A stretch of DNA of 64,000 nucleotides from Saprospiraceae bacterium (lineage in GTDB: Bacteria > Bacteroidota > Bacteroidia > Chitinophagales > Saprospiraceae): contig JADKBV010000011.1 in the NCBI GenBank assembly GCA_016714895.1, forward strand, positions 806,001-870,000, read 5' to 3'. Position 1 is the first letter of the stretch, and the number at the start of each line of letters is the position of its first letter. Below the pieces are notes generated by a model. It was not told the origin of the DNA, ran no database searches, and worked only from the letters and a program-made list of their open reading frames with translations. This document shows, in pieces, positions 28,401-35,399 of this stretch. The position numbers and the translations under genes were made by a program.

Positions 28401-29863
28401 TTTTTTTGACCAATAACAGTTTGGATATTACCGGACAGGAATGGATGGTAAATGGTGTTTCCGGTAATACATATGATTATGAATGGTTGCCTCAGGAATC
28501 AGGTAATTATGAAATTTCACTTATCGTTTTTAATCAGTTTGGATGCAGAGACAGCTCTTCTACATTTTTGATGATTGAACCTTCACCTCTCAGTGTATTT
28601 TCATCAAATATATCTGAAGGTTGCCAACCTCTTGAAGTGAATTTTACGAATCAATCTGAAAACGCCGGATTTTTTATTTGGAATGTTTCAAACGGAACCA
28701 GCATCACGGAAGATAATTTTGATTATACCTTTCAGAATGACGGTGAGTTTTTGGTACAATTGATTAACATTTCGAGTAATGGTTGTCCGAACGACACATC
28801 GGAACAAAGGATAACGGTCTATCCTAAACCCGTTGCGGCTTTCGGATTTACGAAAGATAGAGATTGTGGTGTACCCGTTGATGTCACTTTCAACAGTACA
28901 TCAACACCAGGCGTCAGCCACAATTGGGTCTTACAAAATAACCAAACGAGCAATGATCCGAATTTTATATTTACCTACACAGAAGCAGGAAACTTTGAAG
29001 TTTCTCTGGATGTTTCGACAGTTTATGGTTGCAAGGATACGATATCTGAGACTGTTCCTGTTTATCTGCAACCTGTCGCCCGATTTGAAGCCGGTTCGGA
29101 AGTTTGTGAAAGGCAACCTTTTCCAATCATAAACACCAGTGAAAATGCGACATCTTATGAATGGATGATCGACGGGCAGTCGCCACTATTTTCATCAGAT
29201 ATTCCGGCTGTTCAATTTGAAGAAAGCGGAAATTATTTTATACAATTGATTGCAAGTTATAATGAATTTTGTAAAGATACTTTCAGGACCATTTTTCCTG
29301 TGATTGTGTATGACAGTCCGACGGCAGGATTTACGTTTACAACAGATTATGATGATAATGTGTTGGGTGAAGTAACATTTGAAAATACATCCTTTGATTA
29401 CGACCGTTCTTTTTGGGAATTTGGTGACGGACAAACCTCAGTTGAAGATAATCCAGTGCATGAATACGATATCAATCGGGATGTATTTGTGGTTTTGGTG
29501 GTGTACAATGACAACAATGGAACCTATACTTGTACGGATACCTTTTCAACGCCTGTTGAGCCGGAATGGATAACCACTTTTTTTGCACCCAACGCATTTG
29601 CACCGGAATACGGGACGGGAGATGTTGCATTGTTTAAACCTGTCGGCGTTGGTTTGGCTGAATATCAAATCACGGTATACAGTCCCTGGGGTGAAGCGGT
29701 TTGGGCATCAGACAAAATTGAAAATGAGTCACCTGCCGGAGCCTGGGATGGATATTACAAAGGCGCAATTGTTCCTCAGGGAGCATATTCCTGGATAGCA
29801 AGTATTACTTTTGTGGACGGTGTCAAAAAAGTGTATAAAGGCAGTGTTACGGTGGTAAGATGA
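25424..29863 (+). CDS. Giant PKD-repeat adhesin with gliding-motility-associated C-terminus
   Basis: 1479 residues, made of many Ig/PKD-type repeats: early repeats have GVWSGSGIVN or GTWSGPGIDP motifs, later ones the PKD core (IRFDFGDNSFS, YVWDYGNGNTS, ATWDYGDGN, LFDWSFGDMTS, SFWEFGDGQTS). The end has a gliding-motility-associated type B sorting region: FFAPNAFAPEYGTGDV, YQITVYSPWGEAVW, GAWDGYYKG, then VYKGSVTVVR. This region routes SprB-like adhesins through T9SS with a PorP/SprF partner, the adjacent gene. The open frame starts at an ATG inside the preceding coding sequence, so it is the second part of the gene starting at 24459. Expected on the cell surface, in adhesion or gliding. Confidence 0.9.
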   Translation: MDFPLRVVAAPTINLPTPPSLCESGNYTPGPNIITGDIISVRWDFPGGVPSSSTMRIPGNIFYAAPGTYPVTLTVIAACDTIVRTTNVLVADRTPVNILDTNPRVFCQSSSPYTFLADTPGGVWSGSGIVNATTGVFNPSTLAPGNYTITYDYGTSGCSSQDTFGIRVVASEMVVAQDAILCENSPPTQLMAMPSTGTWSGHPAVTPSGIFDPAISGIGNFPLDYQYTDMNGCVAERMIEVVVEAFPVMNALDTALLCSATGTLPFTEVLQLTANPSGGMYFFEVNQVNAGQNIDLSAYSNELVTVAIRYQRNACEVFDTAYIRFVDKPLLLVSNDTALCIDAGTHTLQANLPGGTWSGPGIDPGSGTINLNTAGQGTFQYFYSFQPNTSCFQEKIVNVEIKDPGRNLIAGDDEYVCEGVNFFQFTGFSPSGGTWSGTGITPDGLVDISVLTVGQTYSYTYCVTENTTDLCQACRTKNFIVRSLPLPSFTIDGTTCINENITFIDQTPGNNTIRFDFGDNSFSTMETATHQYTTQGNYTVILSVTDEYGCQASTSQNVYVTTRPIASFLTADDEGCAPFDLQIQNTSSGDGLSFEWLVDGMTYNTQNLPDVILDGITKDSVFIVQLAVSNLCGTVFVQDSVLVYPYPIMDFGVNELSGCSPLSIHFSNVSLGNPDTYVWDYGNGNTSFDSLPEDQIYVAVNDSITLYTVTLSGSNDCGADSITKVITVFPPDVTAFIEFQGLTYCQYDTAVFRAFSTPGAINTWQIMRPDGTIFGESGNVLTTEVNVPGSYTVILFASRCGSDSDTVTFQVLPAPDVQLDIPEFACQNDQVVFRVDGTNFAGATWDYGDGNFDNTGVHLYDTPGMYEVSVTVFSLLNNCPITLRGSIRIVGLPTASFVPSVLNGCLPLEVEFNNQSVGGTLFDWSFGDMTSNSNELNSTHTYYTDGTFTVTLTVFDQFGCFADTSVVNIIVFPKPESVFSFENKTYCLGYDTVFLTNNSLDITGQEWMVNGVSGNTYDYEWLPQESGNYEISLIVFNQFGCRDSSSTFLMIEPSPLSVFSSNISEGCQPLEVNFTNQSENAGFFIWNVSNGTSITEDNFDYTFQNDGEFLVQLINISSNGCPNDTSEQRITVYPKPVAAFGFTKDRDCGVPVDVTFNSTSTPGVSHNWVLQNNQTSNDPNFIFTYTEAGNFEVSLDVSTVYGCKDTISETVPVYLQPVARFEAGSEVCERQPFPIINTSENATSYEWMIDGQSPLFSSDIPAVQFEESGNYFIQLIASYNEFCKDTFRTIFPVIVYDSPTAGFTFTTDYDDNVLGEVTFENTSFDYDRSFWEFGDGQTSVEDNPVHEYDINRDVFVVLVVYNDNNGTYTCTDTFSTPVEPEWITTFFAPNAFAPEYGTGDVALFKPVGVGLAEYQITVYSPWGEAVWASDKIENESPAGAWDGYYKGAIVPQGAYSWIASITFVDGVKKVYKGSVTVVR

Positions 29864-29965
29864 GTATGTGGTAGTGAGGATTGATTTAGTAAAATTGCCT
29901 TTTTATTAGTTTATGGATTTGAAGTAAAGGGATTGGGATGGATTAATGAATAAAAGGTAACTTTC

Positions 29966-30084
29966 AAAAAAAAAATGGGCTGTGAAAAGTCACAAGCCCA
30001 TCGTGTTACCTGGAGCCGCTGTAAGACACCTATCTCGGCGTAAAACCATGCGGCTCCTTATGTTTCTTAAAAAGTTTTTTATTT
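29966..30084 (-). ncRNA. Predicted minus-strand small RNA with terminator
   Basis: Minus-strand reading: -7 box TACATTTG (30097-30090), then an A/T-rich leader, a long hairpin GGAGCCGC...GCGGCTCC (arms 30056-30049 and 30019-30012, 30-base apical part), a short linker, and a terminal hairpin (GGGCTTGTGA/TCACAGCCC with one bulge, ~30001-29976) followed by nine T. No open frame fits, and flanking genes are on the other strand. The features together look like an independent short transcript of ~110-120 nt. It does not match an RNA family I recognise. The terminal hairpin with A9 upstream on the plus strand could also serve the adhesin gene, so a simple bidirectional terminator remains possible. 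Confidence 0.55.
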
Positions 30085-30089
30085 AAACG

Positions 30090-30097
30090 CAAATGTA
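30090..30097 (-). promoter_or_regulatory. Candidate -7 promoter box for the small RNA
   Basis: On the minus strand TACATTTG matches TAnnTTTG, ~33 bases before the first hairpin arm. A partly palindromic GTTACATTATATAAC lies just upstream (30106-30120). Confidence 0.45.
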
Positions 30098-30136
30098 GCA
30101 TTTTTGTTACATTATATAACATTTTTTAATAAAATT

Positions 30137-31900
30137 ATGATAAAAGTCAATATTTCCTTTAAGGTATCCAGTTCAGAGAAATTTTTTATTGAAAAAAGCC
30201 TTGAGTTATTGCATCATAACACCATAGACTCGTACAGATTAAGGTTGAACAATTCGATGACAGTACTTGATGAGCTAATTGCTGTATCACAAAAGCTACA
30301 ATTGAACCAAATAAAAAATAGTATTTACATTTCAGACCTTCTTGATGAAGCTAAGGACCTCCTTTTCAACGATGACAACTTAGTTTGGGGATCATATGAT
30401 AAAAACTACCTTAATGAATTGGACAAAAAGCCAGAGGAAAAATTAAGAAAAATATTTCTATTTTCTAACGGATTAAAAAAAATTAATAAGAACTATTTAA
30501 ATTTAATACTTGAAAAGATTGATAGTGAAATATATAGAATCAATGGAATAGAACTCAAAGATATCAATGAGTTGAAAATTCTTAATAAGATAATTCCAAA
30601 CTTTTGGATTAGTTTACTTAAAAAGGGTTTTTCTCGTCCATATTTGTTTAAAATACTAATGTCATGGGTTGCTAATACACATATTGATTTTAATGAGTTT
30701 TTCTCCAGAGTTAAATCATTGGATACTAAACATGAAGAAGATTTTACAATTATCTTTGCCATAAAGGGTATTGGTGACGACATAAAAATTCACAATAAGG
30801 ATGTTATCATACTACAAAATGAAGAAATAAAGAAAATATCAGAACATTCGGAGGTATGTGTTAAATTTTTTAAAGTCAAAGATGGGAAGTTTATTTCATT
30901 ATGTACTAAAGCTTTGGATTATTATAGTGCTGTTATGATGGTAAAACCAATATTAAATAGTGAATTGGACATTATGCATTACAGTAAGCCAAATTTTTAT
31001 CCCAAGATTTATCCTTCTGTTCTTGTAATTGGGGCCAATAATCCAGAAAAAGCAAATTTACAAAACTTCTATTATCAAATTGAAGGATTTTATAAACATA
31101 GCGTAAATGTATATGAAAGTGTCTCTAAAAAGTTGAATAATCTGGAAGTTAAAAAAATTCATCCTTCAGCTGTCGAAAAGGTCAGGGCTGGATTGATGTA
31201 TTATAGATTAGGGTGTGAGTCAAATGAATTACATTCCAAATTATTGAATTACTGGATTGGTATGGAATTTATATTTTCAGCCTATGAATCAAGTGAAAAT
31301 ACCATACCAAGGCTAAAAAAGTATTATTCGAAAATGCATGGTTTGCTTTTATTCAAGAGAATTTTGTTGAGCTTTCATTCTAATATTCAGAACCTTGAAG
31401 TAGCCTCCCATTTTGTAAATTATAAACTAGATGATATCGAATATTTAATGGTTAAAGATAATTATGATAATGCAATTGGTTTAATGAAAACCCATCCCTT
31501 GTTTGCATATAGAGCTAAAATGATTAAGGAATTATTTGATGACCCAAAGAGAATTTCAAAAATGGTTCATAAAAGTCTGGATAACATGAAAAGAAATCTG
31601 ACACGTATTTACAGAATAAGGAATGAAATTGTTCACAATGCTTCATCTATTTCAGGTATGGAAACGGTGGTGTCACACATGAAATTTTATTTACTTTTTA
31701 CAATTTATAGTGTTATTCAGTTTTTTGATGAAAGAGCAGATGACTTTAATTTTGATGGTAGAATTGATATTGATGATTTTTTTGAAATTCGTGAACTAAA
31801 ATTCGACAACATGTTTCCCAAATCAGATACAAATATTGAGATTGAAAAACTTAAGCTTTTAAAAATGCCTATGGAAGAACTCTTTTATCCGCGTTCATAA
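30137..31900 (+). CDS. Large protein with Apea-like HEPN domain
   Basis: A 587-residue protein from the ATG at 30137; an upstream TTG at 30104 is less likely. Most of the N-terminal two thirds is unassigned and helical. The C-terminus (about 370-560) looks like an Apea-type HEPN domain: YYRLGCESNELHSKLLNYW with a conserved helix, then RIYRIRNEIVHNASS containing the Rx4-6H (RNEIVH) RNase motif. HEPN proteins of this sort are metal-independent RNases in defence and toxin systems. It stands alone on its strand, followed by a truncated NADAR gene, another family linked to nucleotide-based defence. The function of the N-terminal region is unknown. Confidence 0.7.
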   Translation: MIKVNISFKVSSSEKFFIEKSLELLHHNTIDSYRLRLNNSMTVLDELIAVSQKLQLNQIKNSIYISDLLDEAKDLLFNDDNLVWGSYDKNYLNELDKKPEEKLRKIFLFSNGLKKINKNYLNLILEKIDSEIYRINGIELKDINELKILNKIIPNFWISLLKKGFSRPYLFKILMSWVANTHIDFNEFFSRVKSLDTKHEEDFTIIFAIKGIGDDIKIHNKDVIILQNEEIKKISEHSEVCVKFFKVKDGKFISLCTKALDYYSAVMMVKPILNSELDIMHYSKPNFYPKIYPSVLVIGANNPEKANLQNFYYQIEGFYKHSVNVYESVSKKLNNLEVKKIHPSAVEKVRAGLMYYRLGCESNELHSKLLNYWIGMEFIFSAYESSENTIPRLKKYYSKMHGLLLFKRILLSFHSNIQNLEVASHFVNYKLDDIEYLMVKDNYDNAIGLMKTHPLFAYRAKMIKELFDDPKRISKMVHKSLDNMKRNLTRIYRIRNEIVHNASSISGMETVVSHMKFYLLFTIYSVIQFFDERADDFNFDGRIDIDDFFEIRELKFDNMFPKSDTNIEIEKLKLLKMPMEELFYPRS

Positions 31901-31945
31901 ATTAATTTATTGTTAAATTGTATATCTTTGGAGTATCAAAGTAAT

Positions 31946-32203
31946 ATGACAGCGAGAATCTATAACCCTTCCGAAAGTATCGTCTTTCATAAGACAACGG
32001 CGCCATATGGCGGACTTTTCATTATGGCCTCCGGGTATAGTTCGTATGTAAATGAAATCATCATACCTTCGTCAGAGTATTTATATCAGGCTTTATATTG
32101 TACTGCTTATCCCGAAATCCAGGCAGAAATTATAGCTCAGGATATTGGTATGAAAAAATATTTTGATTTACCCCTTTTAGAATTATATTATTATCAAAAT
32201 TAA
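31946..32203 (+). CDS. NADAR-family protein, truncated
   Basis: 85 residues from the ATG at 31946 (a TTG at 31910 is also open). It matches the first half of the NADAR (YbiA-like) fold: FHKTTAPYGGLFIMASGY, then IIPSSEYLYQALYC and PEIQAEIIAQ. Full proteins are about 150-180 residues and continue with conserved Trp and Asp segments that are absent here, so the gene is a remnant or a very short form. NADAR enzymes hydrolyse N-glycosidic bonds, including ADP-ribose on nucleic acids. Loss of the second half should abolish activity. Confidence 0.65.
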   Translation: MTARIYNPSESIVFHKTTAPYGGLFIMASGYSSYVNEIIIPSSEYLYQALYCTAYPEIQAEIIAQDIGMKKYFDLPLLELYYYQN

Positions 32204-32290
32204 TAAAGCAATCAATTATTCAAGCATTATTTTGAATTTTATGTTATTGAACTTAAATTTTTATTATCATTAATTAAATCTGTAAAGTCA

Positions 32291-32800
32291 ATGAATTTGA
32301 TCCTTTTAATTATAAACGTCACCTGGTTGTTTTTAAGCTTGCCAATCGATAAACAAAACATTCCAGATATTGAAAAGCATAAGCCATTTTCATTAGAACA
32401 TTTCTACATTATTAATCATGCGATACTTGATTCGGTGGATTATTCTGAGCATTATCAAAATGTAAATGGATATATAAAATTCTATCAACCTTCTCCAACA
32501 GAAAAGTTTTACATGGCCAATGTAATGCCTAAAGAAGATACACAAAGTTTTGGTGAGATTACTGATCTTGAGACACAAAAAGAATTTATTGATGGTGAAT
32601 TAGTTGAAATAGCAAACTTCAAATGGCATTTTAAAAACTCTTACGATGATATTTCAGGAGAAGCTGATGTTATTTTTTATACAACAATGAAAGATAGTGT
32701 TCATCAGTTTGTTTGTTTAATGAATCTTGAGAATGGCGAATTTTCAATTTTCTCCGGACCTGTATTAGACTTCGAAAAACACAAAGAAGTTAAGCCATGA
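32291..32800 (+). CDS. Hypothetical exported protein
   Basis: 169 residues with a hydrophobic N-terminus (LILLIINVTWLFLSLP) that could be a signal peptide or anchor. The rest is mixed alpha/beta and acidic, without recognised motifs. It has its own 85-base leader and no clear operon partner. No family recognised. Confidence 0.55.
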   Translation: MNLILLIINVTWLFLSLPIDKQNIPDIEKHKPFSLEHFYIINHAILDSVDYSEHYQNVNGYIKFYQPSPTEKFYMANVMPKEDTQSFGEITDLETQKEFIDGELVEIANFKWHFKNSYDDISGEADVIFYTTMKDSVHQFVCLMNLENGEFSIFSGPVLDFEKHKEVKP

Positions 32801-33206
32801 GCTTTAGGAAATATGACTATTGTTAGTCTGCTTAAAATTGCATAATACAAAGTTAATCAATCACTTAGTAAACGCCGCCAAATTAGTTTACAGTTTTACT
32901 GTCATCCCTCCGCCCCATTTTTATCTAATATTTAAATATAAAAGGAAAAAATGATGATATAAATTCCGGAAAAACTGATACAAATCATCACATAAATCAG
33001 ATTTTAATCCAGATGATTTTGTACAATGGAGGATAGGTTTTTGTGTTTCCACCACCCCCCGCCAACCCCAAAAATTACCACTTTTCACCCGCTCAAGACA
33101 AAGCAGCCGTTTTGGCAAATCAATTACCCGATTCGGTAATTTTTAGGGCTTTTTATGACAATTTGATGACACTTTTTGACTAACTTTGAGACTTAAGTGA
33201 TTTTAA
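32801..33206 (+). promoter_or_regulatory. Intergenic region with promoter for the redox/cytochrome cluster
   Basis: No gene. TAACTTTG at 33181-33188 matches TAnnTTTG exactly and is 18 bases before the ATG at 33207. A TTTG at 33162-33165 lies upstream but with a 15-base gap, shorter than the usual 19-20. A minus-strand frame (32921-33118) is not supported. Confidence 0.5.
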
Positions 33207-34067
33207 ATGTCACCGTTAACACACAAACTATATATTAACACCTTAATACTTATCGTTTTAGGGACGACAATCTATTTATTTTATTTAGGGTTTGATTATT
33301 ATGCCCTTCCTCTCGAAGAAAGGTTTTATCACAAAAATCACCACAACCTCAAACCAAGCGGATTTTTTGGACACGGACTGGGTATCATCGGTACCTTGCT
33401 CATCCTCATCGGCGTATTCGGCTATATGGCCCGAAAAAGAATACGGATGTTTTCCCGCATAGGGGTTTTGAAGTATTGGCTGGAGTTTCACATCTTTTTA
33501 TGCGTCCTGGGTCCCGTCATGATATTGTTTCATACGGCATTTAAATTCGGAGGCATAGTATCCATCAGCTTTTGGAGTATGGTCGCTGTCGTCGCCAGTG
33601 GTGTCCTGGGAAGGTTTATCTACCTGCAGATACCCCGAACAAAACAGGGTAGGGAGCTGAGCCTTCAGGAAATCAAAGACATGCAAAACAAAATTCAGGA
33701 AGACCTCTCCGCAAATGCTACCTTGGTTCCCATATTTGAGTGGACAAAAGAGATTTATGGCAGCGAACAGGCCAGCATAACCAATCCGGTACAATACCTC
33801 AACGTACTCTGGCAGGAAACGCGCAACAGCAAACTGCTTACGGCCAAATTGAAAGAAGAAAATATTCCGGTTGAAAATATTCGTCAGATCATCAGCCATG
33901 TCAAACACGAAAGGTCTTTACACAGAAAAATCGATGGCCTCAAAACCATGCAAAAATATTTCAGATACTGGCACATCGCACATTTACCTTTTGCCATTAT
34001 CATGTTGATCATTATGATTGTCCACGTTGTCGTAGCAGTGACTTTCGGATATACCTGGATATTTTAA
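33207..34067 (+). CDS. Integral membrane b-type cytochrome-like protein
   Basis: A 286-residue protein with about five transmembrane helices (near 12-30, 54-76, 88-108, 115-135 and 252-280). Histidines lie in or next to helices: HIFLCVLGPVMILFHTAF (third helix) and YWHIAHLPFAIIMLIIMIVH (last helix), a pattern suited to bis-His heme b. Between helices 4 and 5 there is a ~110-residue cytoplasmic loop. It most likely moves electrons between the quinone pool or the Fe-S/FAD protein encoded 9 bases downstream and the periplasmic multiheme cytochromes. Exact family not named with certainty. Confidence 0.7.
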   Translation: MSPLTHKLYINTLILIVLGTTIYLFYLGFDYYALPLEERFYHKNHHNLKPSGFFGHGLGIIGTLLILIGVFGYMARKRIRMFSRIGVLKYWLEFHIFLCVLGPVMILFHTAFKFGGIVSISFWSMVAVVASGVLGRFIYLQIPRTKQGRELSLQEIKDMQNKIQEDLSANATLVPIFEWTKEIYGSEQASITNPVQYLNVLWQETRNSKLLTAKLKEENIPVENIRQIISHVKHERSLHRKIDGLKTMQKYFRYWHIAHLPFAIIMLIIMIVHVVVAVTFGYTWIF

Positions 34068-34076
34068 TACAAAATC

Positions 34077-35399
34077 ATGATTGAAAATATAATATATCTC
34101 TTCACTTTTTTAGTTTCCGCACTCATCTTTTGGGTCTACCTCCGGAAACTGAAACAACAGTCTGAGTCCAACAGCGAAAAAATCGAAAGGGCCAAAGAAG
34201 ATGGTATCCACGAACCCGTATCCCTCTATCCTGCTATCAATGAAGACCTTTGTATCAAAAGTGGCGCCTGCGTCATCGCCTGTCCCGAAAAAGAAATATT
34301 GGGCATCCGCAACGGAAGAGCGACCCTGATCAATGCTTCCCGATGTGTAGGACATGGCGCTTGTTTTCACGCCTGTCCGGTAGAAGCCATTACCCTCAAA
34401 ATCGGAACGGAAAAAAGAGGGGTCGACCTGCCTCACGTAAATCAGAATTTTGAGACCAATATCCCGGGCATGTTTATCGCCGGAGAATTGGGCGGCATGG
34501 GTCTGATTAAAAACAGTGTGGAACAAGGTCGTCAGGCAGTAGACAGTCTGTACGAACAATTGAGCAAAAAACATCAGGCGGAGTATGATTTACTGATCGT
34601 CGGTGCAGGTCCGGCAGGGATTTCAGCTACCCTTCAGGCAAAAAAACTGGGACTTCATACCCTTACGTTGGAACAGGATTCTCTGGGTGGAACGGTGTAT
34701 AATTTTCCAAGAGCCAAAGTAGTCATGACCTCGCCTATGGATCTGCCTTTACATGGCAAGGTAAAACTTTACGAAACCAGCAAAGGAGAGTTGCTCGATC
34801 TGTGGACAAAGGTATTGGACAATAATGAGATTAAAATCGAAGAACATGCCAAGGTTGACCTCATCGAAAAATCAGATCACCATTTTACCGTGACGACGTC
34901 AAAAGGAAAAAAATATTCAGCCCAAAAAATATTGATTGCCATCGGAAGAAGAGGCACACCCCGCAAACTAAACGTTCCGGGTGAAGAACGCGAAAAAGTC
35001 GCTTACAAACTGCTCGAACCGGAAAGAATCACCGGCAAACACATTCTGGTGGTAGGAGGCGGAGACTCAGCGATCGAAAGTGCTCTCCTGCTGGCACCCC
35101 AAAATTTTGTCACCCTTTCTTACAGAAGTGAAAAGTTCAACAGGCTCAAACCGATGAACAATCAAAACATCATGGCGGCGATTCAACAAAAAACCATCGA
35201 TGTAAGGTTTGAAACCAATGTAGTCGAAATCCTCGACCATGAGGTTCACCTAAAAGAAAAAGACGACCGTGTAGTGACCCTGACCAATGACCTGGTATAC
35301 ATTTTTGCCGGTGGCGAATTGCCTACCCAGTTTTTGGAAAAAGCCGGAATCAAAATTTCCAAAAGATTTAATTACACCATGTTATCTCATAAACATTGA
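34077..35399 (+). CDS. Membrane-anchored Fe-S / FAD-NAD(P) oxidoreductase
   Basis: 440 residues: an N-terminal transmembrane helix (4-22), a ferredoxin-like section (about 55-105), and a thioredoxin-reductase-like FAD/NAD(P) module (about 165-430). The ferredoxin motifs are CIKSGACVIACP and CVGHGACFHACP; in each the second Cys of the classic CxxCxxC is replaced (Ser, His), a pattern I associate with this family. IPGMFIAGELGG, normally C-terminal in such enzymes, comes before the FAD domain, so the fold is permuted. FAD site: VGAGPAGIS; NAD(P) site: VVGGGDSAIES. It probably links cytoplasmic NAD(P)H to the membrane heme protein. The stop overlaps the next start (TTGA). Confidence 0.85.
   Translation: MIENIIYLFTFLVSALIFWVYLRKLKQQSESNSEKIERAKEDGIHEPVSLYPAINEDLCIKSGACVIACPEKEILGIRNGRATLINASRCVGHGACFHACPVEAITLKIGTEKRGVDLPHVNQNFETNIPGMFIAGELGGMGLIKNSVEQGRQAVDSLYEQLSKKHQAEYDLLIVGAGPAGISATLQAKKLGLHTLTLEQDSLGGTVYNFPRAKVVMTSPMDLPLHGKVKLYETSKGELLDLWTKVLDNNEIKIEEHAKVDLIEKSDHHFTVTTSKGKKYSAQKILIAIGRRGTPRKLNVPGEEREKVAYKLLEPERITGKHILVVGGGDSAIESALLLAPQNFVTLSYRSEKFNRLKPMNNQNIMAAIQQKTIDVRFETNVVEILDHEVHLKEKDDRVVTLTNDLVYIFAGGELPTQFLEKAGIKISKRFNYTMLSHKH

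Noticed and set aside
30011..30056. tRNA or known riboswitch in the hairpin region
   Set aside because: The 8-bp stem looked like an acceptor stem, but there is no cloverleaf, T-loop or CCA-side pattern, and no riboswitch signature I know.
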